NCBI RefSeq assembly: GCF_000143415.4
Contig: NW_003314263.1
Coordinates: forward strand, 4,413,008 to 4,460,507
Source: Selaginella moellendorffii
Lineage: Eukaryota > Streptophyta > Lycopodiopsida > Selaginellales > Selaginellaceae
Direction of reading: 5' to 3'
Length of the DNA stretch: 47,500 bases
Shown here: positions 29,641-39,543 of the stretch, piece after piece
Position numbering within the stretch: the first letter of the stretch is position 1
Layout: each line of letters begins with the position of its first letter
The notes under the pieces: model-generated
What the model saw: the letters and a program-made list of their open reading frames with translations, nothing else
Told to the model about the DNA's origin: nothing
Database searches by the model: none
Position numbers and translations under genes: made by a program

Positions 29641-32533
29641 ATGGAGAAGGTGCAGGCTCGAATCGAGCTTCTTGAGCCGCAGATCCAAGCGGCTGGGAAA
29701 TCTTTTCTCTCTGCCCTTCAGAGTGGCAATCAATCTCTGGCGGAATATTGGCTGAAGGAGAAAGAGCGGCTGCAGAAGAAGGAAGAGCAGCTGTGGGAGG
29801 AAAAACTCTTCCTCCTCAAATGTAATGGTAAGTGATTTGGGGCGTTTTGCTGTGTGTTTTGGATATCTGTGGCTATGGCTGCTTTCCGTTGGATCTAGCT
29901 TCAATTCGTTTTTATTTTAGGTTGCTGGCTATGGTGGCTTTTGGCTATGCTGCCGGCTATGGCGGCTCCCTTGTGGATCCTTCTATGGCTGTTGAAACCC
30001 ATGTGTTTTCTGTTGATAGTTTTTTCTTCCAGATCTAATACTTGTTTTGTTCTGAATGTTGCAGTGCCCCATGAAATCGGTGGATATGGTTTGTTTCCTT
30101 GCATGCGCCCCTTGTTTTCTCTTTGATCTGTGCATGCATCCATGTCGGAAGTCCAGTCCTAGTGCGCCATGAAAGCGGCAGATGTCAGCCATGATTTCGT
30201 CACTGTTGGATTTGGTGATTGTGGTTGGTTATTCAATCTTGCGTTCTACTAAGAGTTTCTCTCTGGGTGATCCTCCAAAGTTCCCTTGTTTGTTCCCTTG
30301 CGGCATGTAGATCTTCTGCTTGTCGTTTAAGCCAGATGTTTCTTGCGTTTCCTCTGCTTAAAATCCCCTCGCTTCTCACTGCAGACAGCTCTTGTGTCTT
30401 TTCGTTCATGTAACTAGCGATTTGTTTCCAGGTCCGTCTTTTGCTTTACCTGAGCTAACTTCGAGCGATATGGCAAGTTTGGATTGCTTTCTGGAGGGCA
30501 AGGCTGGCATACCCCGCTATCGTGACACGAATATTCCGCGATTTGGTGACAGGCCGAGCTTGTTGCTGCATGGCCTACTAGCACACGACACTGAAAACTT
30601 CGACAAGTTCGTGAGCAGGGGTAGCAGGTTTTTATTGGTGCCAGGAACAAGTGGAGCAGGAAAAACCAGGACTCTCTATGCTCACCTGGCGAAGAACTTT
30701 GGTTTTTACTTCATTTCCAATGACCTGGGGAATGGCGGGTCTGCAGACTTGAGGGAGGTGATTGGTATACTGGCAACGTATCTGGGCGCGGATCAAGTTA
30801 AGAACTATACTATAACTACCTTTATGGTCACTGTGCTGCTGCTGGTCAGGATAGTGGTCTTCCTCTACTGCAAAGGAAAGGATATAACTCCTGAGAAGTG
30901 GCTCATGTTACAGGTCGGGTGCCAGAGGCTGGAACAGGACATGAAACCATTGAAATTGGATCCTTTCGCTGCTTGCACTCGGTTGGCTCTCGGCAGATAT
31001 GGGCCTGTCCTCCATGGCTCGTTAGTGGGGATTGCAGGTTTACTGGGTCAGGCCAAAAATGCCCTTTCAAAGTTGCTGGGAGGACAGCAGTTACCCCTGT
31101 TGGTAGTTGATGAGGCACAGGAGCTGGTTAAGCTGTATGCCGGACAGTTCCGTACAAATATTGAACCCTTCAAGGACCGACCATTGGCAAAGCCAGTGTT
31201 GGAAACTTTGCTCTACCCAGGCAACGAATCTCCAATTCATCATGTTGTATATGCTGGAACGGGCTTTCTTCTGAGCTTCAGCCGTTTGGAATTCAACAAC
31301 TCGGTGGGGAAACCGTTCGTCAAAGATGACGTGTACGAAGGTCTTGGTAGCTGGACAGATTGGAAGCAGATGGCAGCCTATTCCTGTTGTATTCTTGGGA
31401 CAGCTTGGGATGCTGAAGCTCAGGAGACAGTGAAGAATGAGATATTTCCCTATTTCAGGGGTCGGTTTCGCCCATTTGCGACATTGCTCGAGGAGGTGAT
31501 TAGGAGGGGCAAGCACATCCGATGGGTTTGGAACGACGTTTTTATAGGACTGACAGCTCGCCAAGGAATTCCAGGGATACAAAAGAGCTACTACAGGATA
31601 CTTGCAGAGGTAGCAAGTGGACGAAGAGGGCTGTTGGGGGAGGTGGATATTCATTTCTTTGTGGACTTGCTGCTCAAGGTGACCGTGCAGTACTTCTACT
31701 TTGGGTGGTCGTTCACGTGTCCAGTTTATGGTGATGAGCAGGAGAATGATTTACCTTTGACTCTTTTGGAGGTTGCCATAGGAAGGGTCTACGGAAAGCA
31801 AATGGTTATAATTGACGAGCCTCTTATGCTGGTGGCGATGCACAACTACTTTTTGGACGAAAAGAAGATCACTGGAAATATGCTGGACACCCTTTATGCT
31901 CTGAACAATCCTTCCACAGGCAACTGGTGGGAGCATCTGTTTCCGCTGGAGATAAAGGATTTGTGGGAAAAGCACGAGGGGAAACTGGATCAGTTTGAGC
32001 TGTTTCATGATTTGGACCTGACACAAAATTTGGAGGCTTTGAAGAGCAAGAAGAGTCGTATTATGGAAGGCTCTATCTTTTACTTGGATGGGGCGCCAAT
32101 GCCACCGGTGGTGATCTATAAGGCGAACAAAAACTACACTTGCCATGACTATTTGGCAAGTGATGTGCCTGGTTGCATGTTTTTGGTGGCCGAGCATGCT
32201 GCAGGTTGTGACCTCATGTTCAGAATTCAGTTTGAGGACCATACCATCGTATGGGTTAGTGTGCAACTCAAGCTGAGGAAGATCTTGCCCAATGCTTATG
32301 ATGCTGTTTGCAAGGCAGAACCATCACCAAAATATACTTGCAGGGGAGAGATGTTGTGCCTGTTGGTTGCATATCCAGCATCAGTGAACCATCCACCAGT
32401 GGAGAAACAGAAGATTGATGGGCAGACTAGATCTGTGGTTACAGTAGACAGGAAGAACGCCCACAAGTTTATTTCACTGGACCATTTGAAGAACCTTGAT
32501 ATTTTGAAAGTGGAGGAACGAATGATATTTTGA
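29641..32533 (+). CDS. Crinkler/RHS-like P-loop NTPase with PD-(D/E)xK-like C-terminus
   Basis: Three exons, all junctions phase 1: 29641-29827, a 24-bp microexon 30065-30088, and 30432-32533, giving 770 residues with no frame problems. Residues 1-62 are a charged coiled coil (KEKERLQKKEEQLWEEK). Walker A GTSGAGKT lies at about 141-148 and Walker B LPLLVVDEAQEL at about 290-301. A hydrophobic segment (TTFMVTVLLLVRIVVFLY) lies between them. Near 661-683, GCDLMFRI followed by WVSVQLKL gives D...QxK, a common PD-(D/E)xK nuclease variant. NTPase plus nuclease-like domain is the layout described for Crinkler-RHS proteins, which derive from mobile elements and occur in oomycetes, fungi and some plants. 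It might be an intracellular immunity or selfish-element factor; that is inference. It is the only uninterrupted cellular-type gene here. Confidence 0.7.
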
Positions 32534-33360
32534 AGTGGAGGAACGTATGCTAAGCTATAATAATATGAAGACAGTCAGATCTAGCCAATGGCAATTGTTA
32601 GATGGATGATTGTCAAAAGGTACAACTAGCATGTTGCTGTTATGGGAAAAGAAGGAAATTTATTGTTGGCTCCAGCCAAAATAATGTTTAGGGCCTGGGC
32701 ATAATGTTTTGCTTGCTTTTTCCAATTGTCTCATATTTGTCTTAAATCCGTGAATAACCACTATTGGCGACTGGAGCCTCATGTTGTTGCTATGGAGCTT
32801 AGAAACATTCTCATTACGTATGTAGTAGACTTAAACACATCCACTTGAAGCTCACAAATTTGTTTATAGCATGTTCAATTATTGACAAAGTGCCATGGTT
32901 TGAAGGCGGAAAGCTGCAAGTATCTCTAGTGTATTGATTTGCATGCTTACTAATATGTCATATTTTGCTTGCTTTGGTGTTTGCAGAAGTTTTGCAACTT
33001 GATCCTGTACTACAGTTAGTGGAAATTTTTTTGTGGATGGATTTTGAAATGACAAGCAAGAGCAAACAAATGGCATGCAATCTTAAATAGATTGTAATTA
33101 CTTTTTGTTTTTTTTTTTTTTTTTTGTGCAAAAACAGGCCTAGCTAACGATCTGAGTGACAAGCTGATGCTAGACGAGAAGGCTTTGAGTCCAAATGAGA
33201 AGCTGATTGAACACAAGCTGCCCGTTTATGAAACTGATTTATTTTCTGGTAAATCATCACATCTTCATCAGTTCATCATCGCTCTCATTGCTTTAGAGAT
33301 GGTAATCATCGACACTGTAAACTACAAAAGTGAAAATAAGAAAATGAATTGACTTACCAA
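32534..33360 (+). other. 3' flank of the NTPase gene with an exon-like segment
   Basis: AT-rich. A long T tract and TGCAAAAACAG acceptor-like site precede 33139, followed by an open, protein-like stretch (KLMLDEKALSPNEKLIEHKLPVYETD) and a CTG|GTAAATC donor-like site at 33252. It may be an exon of an unannotated or alternative transcript; I cannot place it in frame with the NTPase gene. Confidence 0.3.
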
Positions 33361-35196
33361 AAGAATTACCAATCGCAAAAAAAGCTTGTGCTACTTAATC
33401 CACATTCTTCACCATCTAGCTATCCACATCAAGAGTATACTCCATGAATTCTAAATTAGCTCCATGACATTACTCATTGCTTTTACCAATAGGAACATGA
33501 TATGATTTTGTTGAACACTTTGTAGATATACTTCCACCAAGATTGGTATTGCCCAGGCAAATGGTTTATGGAGTGTAGCCAAACTTTAAGTTTAGTATAA
33601 CCTAGAGAGGGGGATTGGAATAAAGTTTGGAATCTGTGAAGAGTTTGCTAACACTCTATTGCTCATGTAGTCAATAGTTGAGCCTAAGTATGACTAAACC
33701 AAAGTTAATATAATATGTGAGAACTTTGGCAAAAGAACTTAGCAAAGGCTAAGGCAAAAGTGGTTGAATAGATAAGGTAAGTTGGCAAATTGGCAAAGAA
33801 CAATTTGTAATTTACACTACCATATGTTTTCACTGTGAAAGCCATCAATGAAGTAAGATTTATTTTGATCTAAATCCTTTGTTGGAATAAGGTTACTCAA
33901 GTGAGGTTCTCTATATAATCTCCGAGCATCATTTTCCCTTACTAAAAATGTCGAAGTTTTATGTAAGCATTTTCCTATCATAACAAGGGGCAAAATGTAA
34001 ACAAAAAGCAATCTAAAACTCATATATGGTAAACATTAGTGGTTTCTTGTCTGCAATACAAAATTCCTTAAAACATTAGTGGTTTTTTGTCGACAACACG
34101 AGATTCCTCAAGATAATTCCACCATCAAAGACTTACATCATACAAAACCATTGGAATAGCTATTAAAGCCTTTGCATTTGGAATTCCTTTAGCATCTAAG
34201 AATTTTTCATATTTGCTAGCCAATCTAGACACTTGTTTATGCCACTATCACTGCAAAAAGTTGGAATCTTAGATTGATCCACCAAGGAAGCTTAGCCTCG
34301 AGTGCCTTAATATATATATGTATGGTAGCCATTATATTATGTATCTCATTTTGCATCTTTTATTAATTTTTATTAAGAACTTGCAATTCATGAACAACAT
34401 CATAAATAATCCAAACCTCTTCAGCTCTATCAACACCATAATCAGCACTATCATTGACATTAGAATTCTAACGTTTAACTTAGTCAGCCATTGTAACTAA
34501 CTCCTATAATACTAATGTTATGACACAATGCTAAAAGATAAAAGGTATAGTCTCCCTAAACCATGTAACATGTCCTTTTGAGGTTCCTCACCACCCAATC
34601 ACCCCCAAGATATCTCAAAATCTTAATTATACCTGAGTCTTTAGGGTAAATTAACATTTATCTTAAGACTATGCTTCCATATACCCTTGAGCTTCCTTTT
34701 GACCCACATTGACCATGGAGTGCCTAATAAAGAAGGAATATCTAGACAAAAAAATTGAAATGAGATTTGAATATATTGTCACCATAAATCCTTGGATCCT
34801 TAAAGGATAAATAGGGATAAAATAGCCACTAAGGGCGAACAATTGCCCCTTTTTCAATTAGCAAACTAAGGTTTAGTAAACTCTAATAGAAGGACCATAG
34901 TGACTGAAGGGTGGCCTAAATATGATCCAATTAGGATTCTATCCCTTACATCCTAAACCAACAGACTAAGGGGTGATCACTTGATTCCTATCCTATTAAG
35001 CAACTTCCTATCCTACTATTTTGATCTAATGTTTAACAACCCTCCCCTTGCTAGGGAATAATCATCTGCAATTATATTTAGGCCACCCTCTAGTCACTAT
35101 GGTCCTTCTTTTAGGGCCTACCAAACCTTGATTCTCCCTCTAGATCCACTATGTTAAATATTCCTTTAGAATATTCCTGCTCCACTCATTAGCCAT
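33361..35196 (-). repeat. decayed LTR-retrotransposon remnants
   Basis: 34050-34500 is a strongly deaminated copy of the gag at 25758-26234 (read on the minus strand). 34500-34630 matches the PBS and LTR interior (TTGAGGTTCCTCACCACCC). 34680-34730 matches LTR start sequence, and 34925-35190 matches 25380-25640 (GGATTCTATCCCTTACA, TTCCTTTAGAATATTCCTG). 33361-34040 is AT-rich with no recognised feature. Confidence 0.7.
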
Positions 35197-35580
35197 TATC
35201 AAGACCCCCAATAAGATCAAGACTGGAAAATGCAAAAGACAAAGAGAAAAGTTAGTGGAAACAAATAAGAAGCTTTAGATTAGCGTTGATTCAGATTGTG
35301 GAGAAATGGAATAAAGCTAACCTATATATACTATAGGTTGATGAAACTCCACCACTCTTGGATCGAGGACGGCCTAAATATAGCTAAGGTCGAGGAGGTG
35401 CCACATCATCATCAGGAATGTGGTTTGAGACTCAAGAATCGTACGGGAAATCAGAGAGTCAAGAATAGGAAAGTGTCTTAAGAGTTAGGAATAGGGAAGT
35501 GTCTCGAGAGTCAGGAATATGGTCTGCAGATCAGGAATCCGGCGAGAGTCAGGAATGTGGCAAGAATTGGGGGATTCCTG
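35197..35580 (-). repeat. probable 3' LTR of the chromovirus
   Basis: Bounded by TATCAAGACCCCC (35197) and GGGGGATTCCTGATA (about 35568-35582), imperfect terminal inverted repeats. A polypurine tract (complement of CACCCCCTCCTCAAG) at about 35584-35599 lies exactly where a minus-strand element should have it. It contains tandem GAGTCAGGAAT-like motifs (35440-35560). Confidence 0.55.
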
Positions 35581-35594
35581 ATAGCACCCCCTCC

Positions 35595-38500
35595 TCAAGA
35601 ACGAGTGGAATGAGGACGTGAATGAGAACGAGGAGGAGGATGAGATGGGAGGCGAGGGACGGGAGATGGAGAAAAAGAATGAGGACTGGGACAAGAAGGA
35701 TAGCGGTGGTGGAAGTTCTGAACAAGGTCAGGAGAATGAATCAGGTTGTCCGCAAGTTCCCAAATGCGTTCTTCAGGTCCATAACCCTTCCAGTCGACCA
35801 GATAGTAGAGTTTAGACCGTGAGATCTTGGAATCAAGGATGTCCTGAACCTCGTACTCAGACCCATCCTTGAGCTGCACTAGTGGAGGTGGAGGAATGAC
35901 CCGATTTGGAATAGGACTAGGAATATAAGGCTCAAGGAGAGAGGAATGAAAAACAGGGTGAATTTGATATGAGGAGGGAAGTGCAAGGCGATAAGTGACA
36001 GGATTAATGATGGCAGTGAAGGGAAAGAATCGAGGTGTTTGAAATTGAGTTTGGGACATGGCCTGGTGGTGCAGATATTTCACCTAAGGAGCCAGACTTT
36101 ATCCCCGATATTGTAAGGGGGACAATCCTGACAATGGACTTTGGCAAATGTTTTGTGAGATTCCTGAGCACGATGGAGGTGGAAGGAGATGGAGTTGTGG
36201 ATTTCCTGGAGGTTAGAGACAAATGCCTCATAGCGGGGATTTGAACAAGAGGATTTGGATGGAGAAGGAAGTGAGAGATTGAATCGGGGATTTCAGCCAG
36301 AGTTTGCAAAGAAGGGGGAAACTCGAAGAGAGGAGTGAACAGAGTTGTTATAGAAGAACTCAGCAAGGGGAAGGATATCAAACCAGTCATCCTGATGATA
36401 GTTGATGAAGCACCTCAGGAATTGTTCCAACGTCTGAATTGTTCGTTCGGACTGTCTATCAGTTTGAGGATGATACGCCGAAGAGAGGTTGGCCTTCACT
36501 CCAAGTAGCTCCAAAAACTTTTGCCAAAAATGAGAGATGAACTAAGGTCCCCGATCCGAAACCACATCTGTAGAAATCCCATGAAGTCGGAAAATTTCCC
36601 TGAATACTAGTTTTGCTATGTCCTCGCCCGAAAACTCCTTGGTACATGGCAGAAATTTGCCATCTTTTTGAAGCGATCCACCACGACTAAAATGCTATTA
36701 AAGCCTTCAGAACTTGGAAGATCACTCAAGAAATCCATGGAGATGGATTCCTAAGGACCTGAAGGGACCAGGAGGGAACGAAGCAAACCTGAAAGAAGGT
36801 GGCAAGATACCTTATTCTAGGCGCAAGTGTCACAGAAGGTAATAAAAGATTTGATGTAGTCATCCATGTGAGGCTACCAAAAGTCTCATGCAACCAGCTC
36901 ATAGGTTTTCACAATGCCAAAGTGACTAGCAGTCGAGCTATCATGGCACGCCATTAGGACCAACCTTCGAGCATCACCTTCAGGAACGTAAAGCTGCTCC
37001 CCACGGTACAACAAGCCATCTATGAACTCGAATTCGTCAAATCGCCGGCAGTCGGGGGTCACTGGGTGTCCAGCCTGAATATGGGGGAAAATGTCGCTAG
37101 CGAGGTCATTGAATTGAAGATCGTTTCTGATCACATCCATCAAGGAGGAGTCCTGAGGGGCCAGGGAAATTGCCATAACTTGAAGCCGATCAGGACCGAG
37201 GATAACCTGCTCCTGTTAATCGAAGGCAGGATTACCAAGCCTGAGACTGAGATAGGAGCGCCTTGAAAGAGCATTAGGAAGGCCTTGAAGTTTTCCAAGT
37301 TTGTACTTGATAACAAAGTCAAACCGACTCAGGAATTGTGCCCACCTTGCTTGATGACAGCTCAAAACTCGGGAAGTGGCAAAGTACTCGAGATTTTTGT
37401 GATCCGTCCAGACTGTTGTTTGATGGCCCACCCCCTCCAAGAAATAGTGCCACTCTCCAAAGGAATCCACGATGGCAAGGAGCTCCTTGTCGTGCATTTC
37501 GTAATTGATCTCTGCAGGCTGGAATTTTTGAGAATGGAAAGCGACTGGATGAAGTTCTTGATCCACTCTGAGTTGAAACAGCATAGCACCGATGGCAAAG
37601 TCGGAGGCATCAGCCTCGATGAAGAAAGGTTGTGAGGGATCAGCGTGCATCAAGACGGGAGCAGAGCTGAAGGCCGCCTTGAGTGTGTCGAAGGCCTACT
37701 GGGCAGCAGCAGACCAAGAGAAGGGAACATCCTTGCGAGTGAGATGCGTAAGAGGAAGGACAATGTCAGAGTAGTGATCAATGAATTTGCGGTAGAAGTT
37801 GGCAAAGCCAAGGAAAACCTGAACATCCGACATTGATTGTGGAGGCTCCCATTCGAGAATAGTCTTGACTTTGGCAGGATCCATCGCGATACCCTCAGGA
37901 GTGACAATGTACCCAAGGAACTCCACAGACTGCTGATCGAAGGAACATTTCTCAAGTTTTGCATATACGCCGTGTTCTCACAGCTTCGCCAGCACCTTGT
38001 GTACATGTTCATCATGATCCTTCTGAGTTTTTTAGTAAATGAGGATGTCGTTGAGGTAGACAATCACCATCTGATCAAGAAACTCCCAAAATATGTCATT
38101 CGCCATGTGTTGGATAACTACTGGAGCATTTGTCAAGCCAAATGGCATGACAGTGTACTCGAAGTGGCTATAGCAGGTTCGGAACGCGGTCTTCCATTCA
38201 TCACCAGACCGGATCCAGATCAGGTTGTATGCTCCACGGAGGTCGATCTTGGTGAAGAAGCGGGCACCGCCGAGGCATTCCAACAGGTCCGAGATCAGGG
38301 GTAGCGGATAACGGTTCCGAATAGTCACCTTGTTCAAACCTCGGTAGTCGATGACTAGCCGCAAACTCCCATCCTTCTTCTTGACAAAGAAGACAGGCGC
38401 TCCTGCCGGGGACTGCGAATGCTGAATGTGCCCCGAGGCAAGGTTCTCCTCCACGTACTCTTTGATGGCCTTAAGCTTGGACAGGGATAACCCGTAAATA

Positions 38501-38610
38501 GGCCCCCACAGAGGTGACGCTCCTTCCTGTAAATCAATGGGACAGTCATAAGGTCAATGAATAGGCAGTACACTAGCTTTTTTCTTGTCAAACACATCCT
38601 CAAAATCATG
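35595..38610 (-). pseudogene. Ty3 chromovirus pol (RT, RNase H, integrase, chromodomain), decayed
   Basis: Minus strand, read from high to low coordinates. RT begins near 38560 ([14 protein letters not shown]) with [26 protein letters not shown] and YLNDILIY at about 38032-38454, then EFLGYIVTPEGIAMDP (37696-37926). RNase H lies at 37216-37653 (FIEADASDFAIGAMLFQ, HDKELLAI, WTDHKNLEYF). Integrase has a zinc-binding remnant (36886-37176) and a core tail HPQTDRQSERTIQTLEQFLR (36293-36514). A chromodomain follows at about 35650-35860 (YEVQDILDSK, LYYLVDWKGYG, ERIWELADNL). Many in-frame TAG/TGA stops make it dead. The RT box is YLND, not YxDD. Chromodomains of this class direct integration to heterochromatin. 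Confidence 0.92.
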
Positions 38611-38794
38611 ATACTTTTCAGGAAGACTAAGGAGAAACATGCAAAGCAAAAAGGAAAATAAGTTCTTCATGAAGGAGTTCTTTCATAGTGATTGTGGAGA
38701 TAGGAGGTGGTGTATGACTAAATGGAATGATGAGACGAGGATACTGTCCAGTGAAAGATGGAAGAGAGGAAAAAAAAGAGGGTGAAAACTTCGG

Positions 38795-38950
38795 TTGATT
38801 GTGTTTTTATTTTATTTTTTGCTTTCAAACAATCAAAATGAGCTAAAGCAAAAAATAAAATAAAAACACAATCAATGCATGATGTATCAATATAGTCCCT
38901 CAGTGTCATTTTCCATTTTATTTTTTGCTTTAGCTCATTTTGATTGTTTG
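38795..38950. repeat. perfect 31-bp inverted repeat plus a third inverted copy
   Basis: 38795-38825 and 38845-38875 are exact inverse copies around a 19-nt loop. In addition, 38915-38950 is the exact inverse of 38826-38861. It sits between minus-strand pol and plus-strand gag, marking an inversion breakpoint. Confidence 0.9.
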
Positions 38951-38996
38951 ACTACCTTTGCCTATTTTCCCCCTTTTTTCTTTCTTCTTTGCCGAT

Positions 38997-39282
38997 GGAG
39001 TCTCCAAGCCATCCTGATTTCTTTGCCGAAGTCCTTACAAGCATCCAGTCTGAGAATACCGAGCTGAAGGCAACCCTTCTTCGCATGCAGCAGGAGCTTG
39101 CTTCACTTTCAGCTCAAGGATCCAATAAAGTTTCTGAACCAAAGGTGAGTTTCTTGGTGAAACTTTCAGGCAAGCCTTCGGAGCTTCGCAGATTCCTGAA
39201 CCAGATGGAGCTGATCTTTGCACTTCAACATCAGTGGTACCCCACTCCCGAGTCTCAAATTGGCACAATTGGGACGTTGCTC
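38997..39282 (+). pseudogene. Ty3 gag N-terminus, plus strand, truncated
   Basis: The ATG at 38997 opens MESPSHPDFFAEVL, a coiled coil (ENTELKATLLRMQQELASL) and a gag start of the type LSGKPSELRRFLNQMELIF...QIGTIGTLL. It is cut after about 95 codons by CCCTAAA repeats. Its orientation is opposite to the adjacent pol, so gag and pol of what may be one family are now head to head with the middle missing. Confidence 0.7.
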
Positions 39283-39397
39283 AAACCCTAAACCCTAAAC
39301 CGATATCTGACGTGTTTAGGGTTTAGGGTTTAGGGTTTAGGGTTTTAGGGTTTAGGGTTTAGGGTTTAGGGTTTAGGCGCGTTTAGGCGTTTAGGGT
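39283..39397. repeat. divergent interstitial telomere repeats
   Basis: CCCTAAA units (39283-39301), a 12-nt spacer, then about ten TTTAGGG units (39314-39380) and the variant TTTAGGCGCG/TTTAGGCG. Immediately right lies AGGGTCAAAGGCACCCCGTG and the LINE target. Confidence 0.92.
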
Positions 39398-39418
39398 CAA
39401 AGGCACCCCGTGGTGCTG

Positions 39419-39435
39419 CAATCCGGCGAGATCGC
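39419..39435 (+). repeat. 17-bp target-site duplication, LINE 3' side
   Basis: CAATCCGGCGAGATCGC, identical to 46990-47006 on the other side of the LINE. Confidence 0.92.
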
Positions 39436-39543
39436 TGAACGTGTATGTACATTCCCCATGTCCCAATGGGACTAATACAAAAAATTGGCGTGCCGCCCTC
39501 TCAATGAGCTACTCTACGTGATCCTCATATGCCGCAGCTAGAC

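Noticed and set aside
36951-36966. ATGGCACGCCAT in the chromovirus
   Set aside because: It lacks the palindrome core and is explained by the conserved integrase sequence LMACHDS on the minus strand.
38136-38154. AAATGGCATGAC near the RT
   Set aside because: Half-site only; it encodes the conserved MPFGLTNAP motif on the minus strand.
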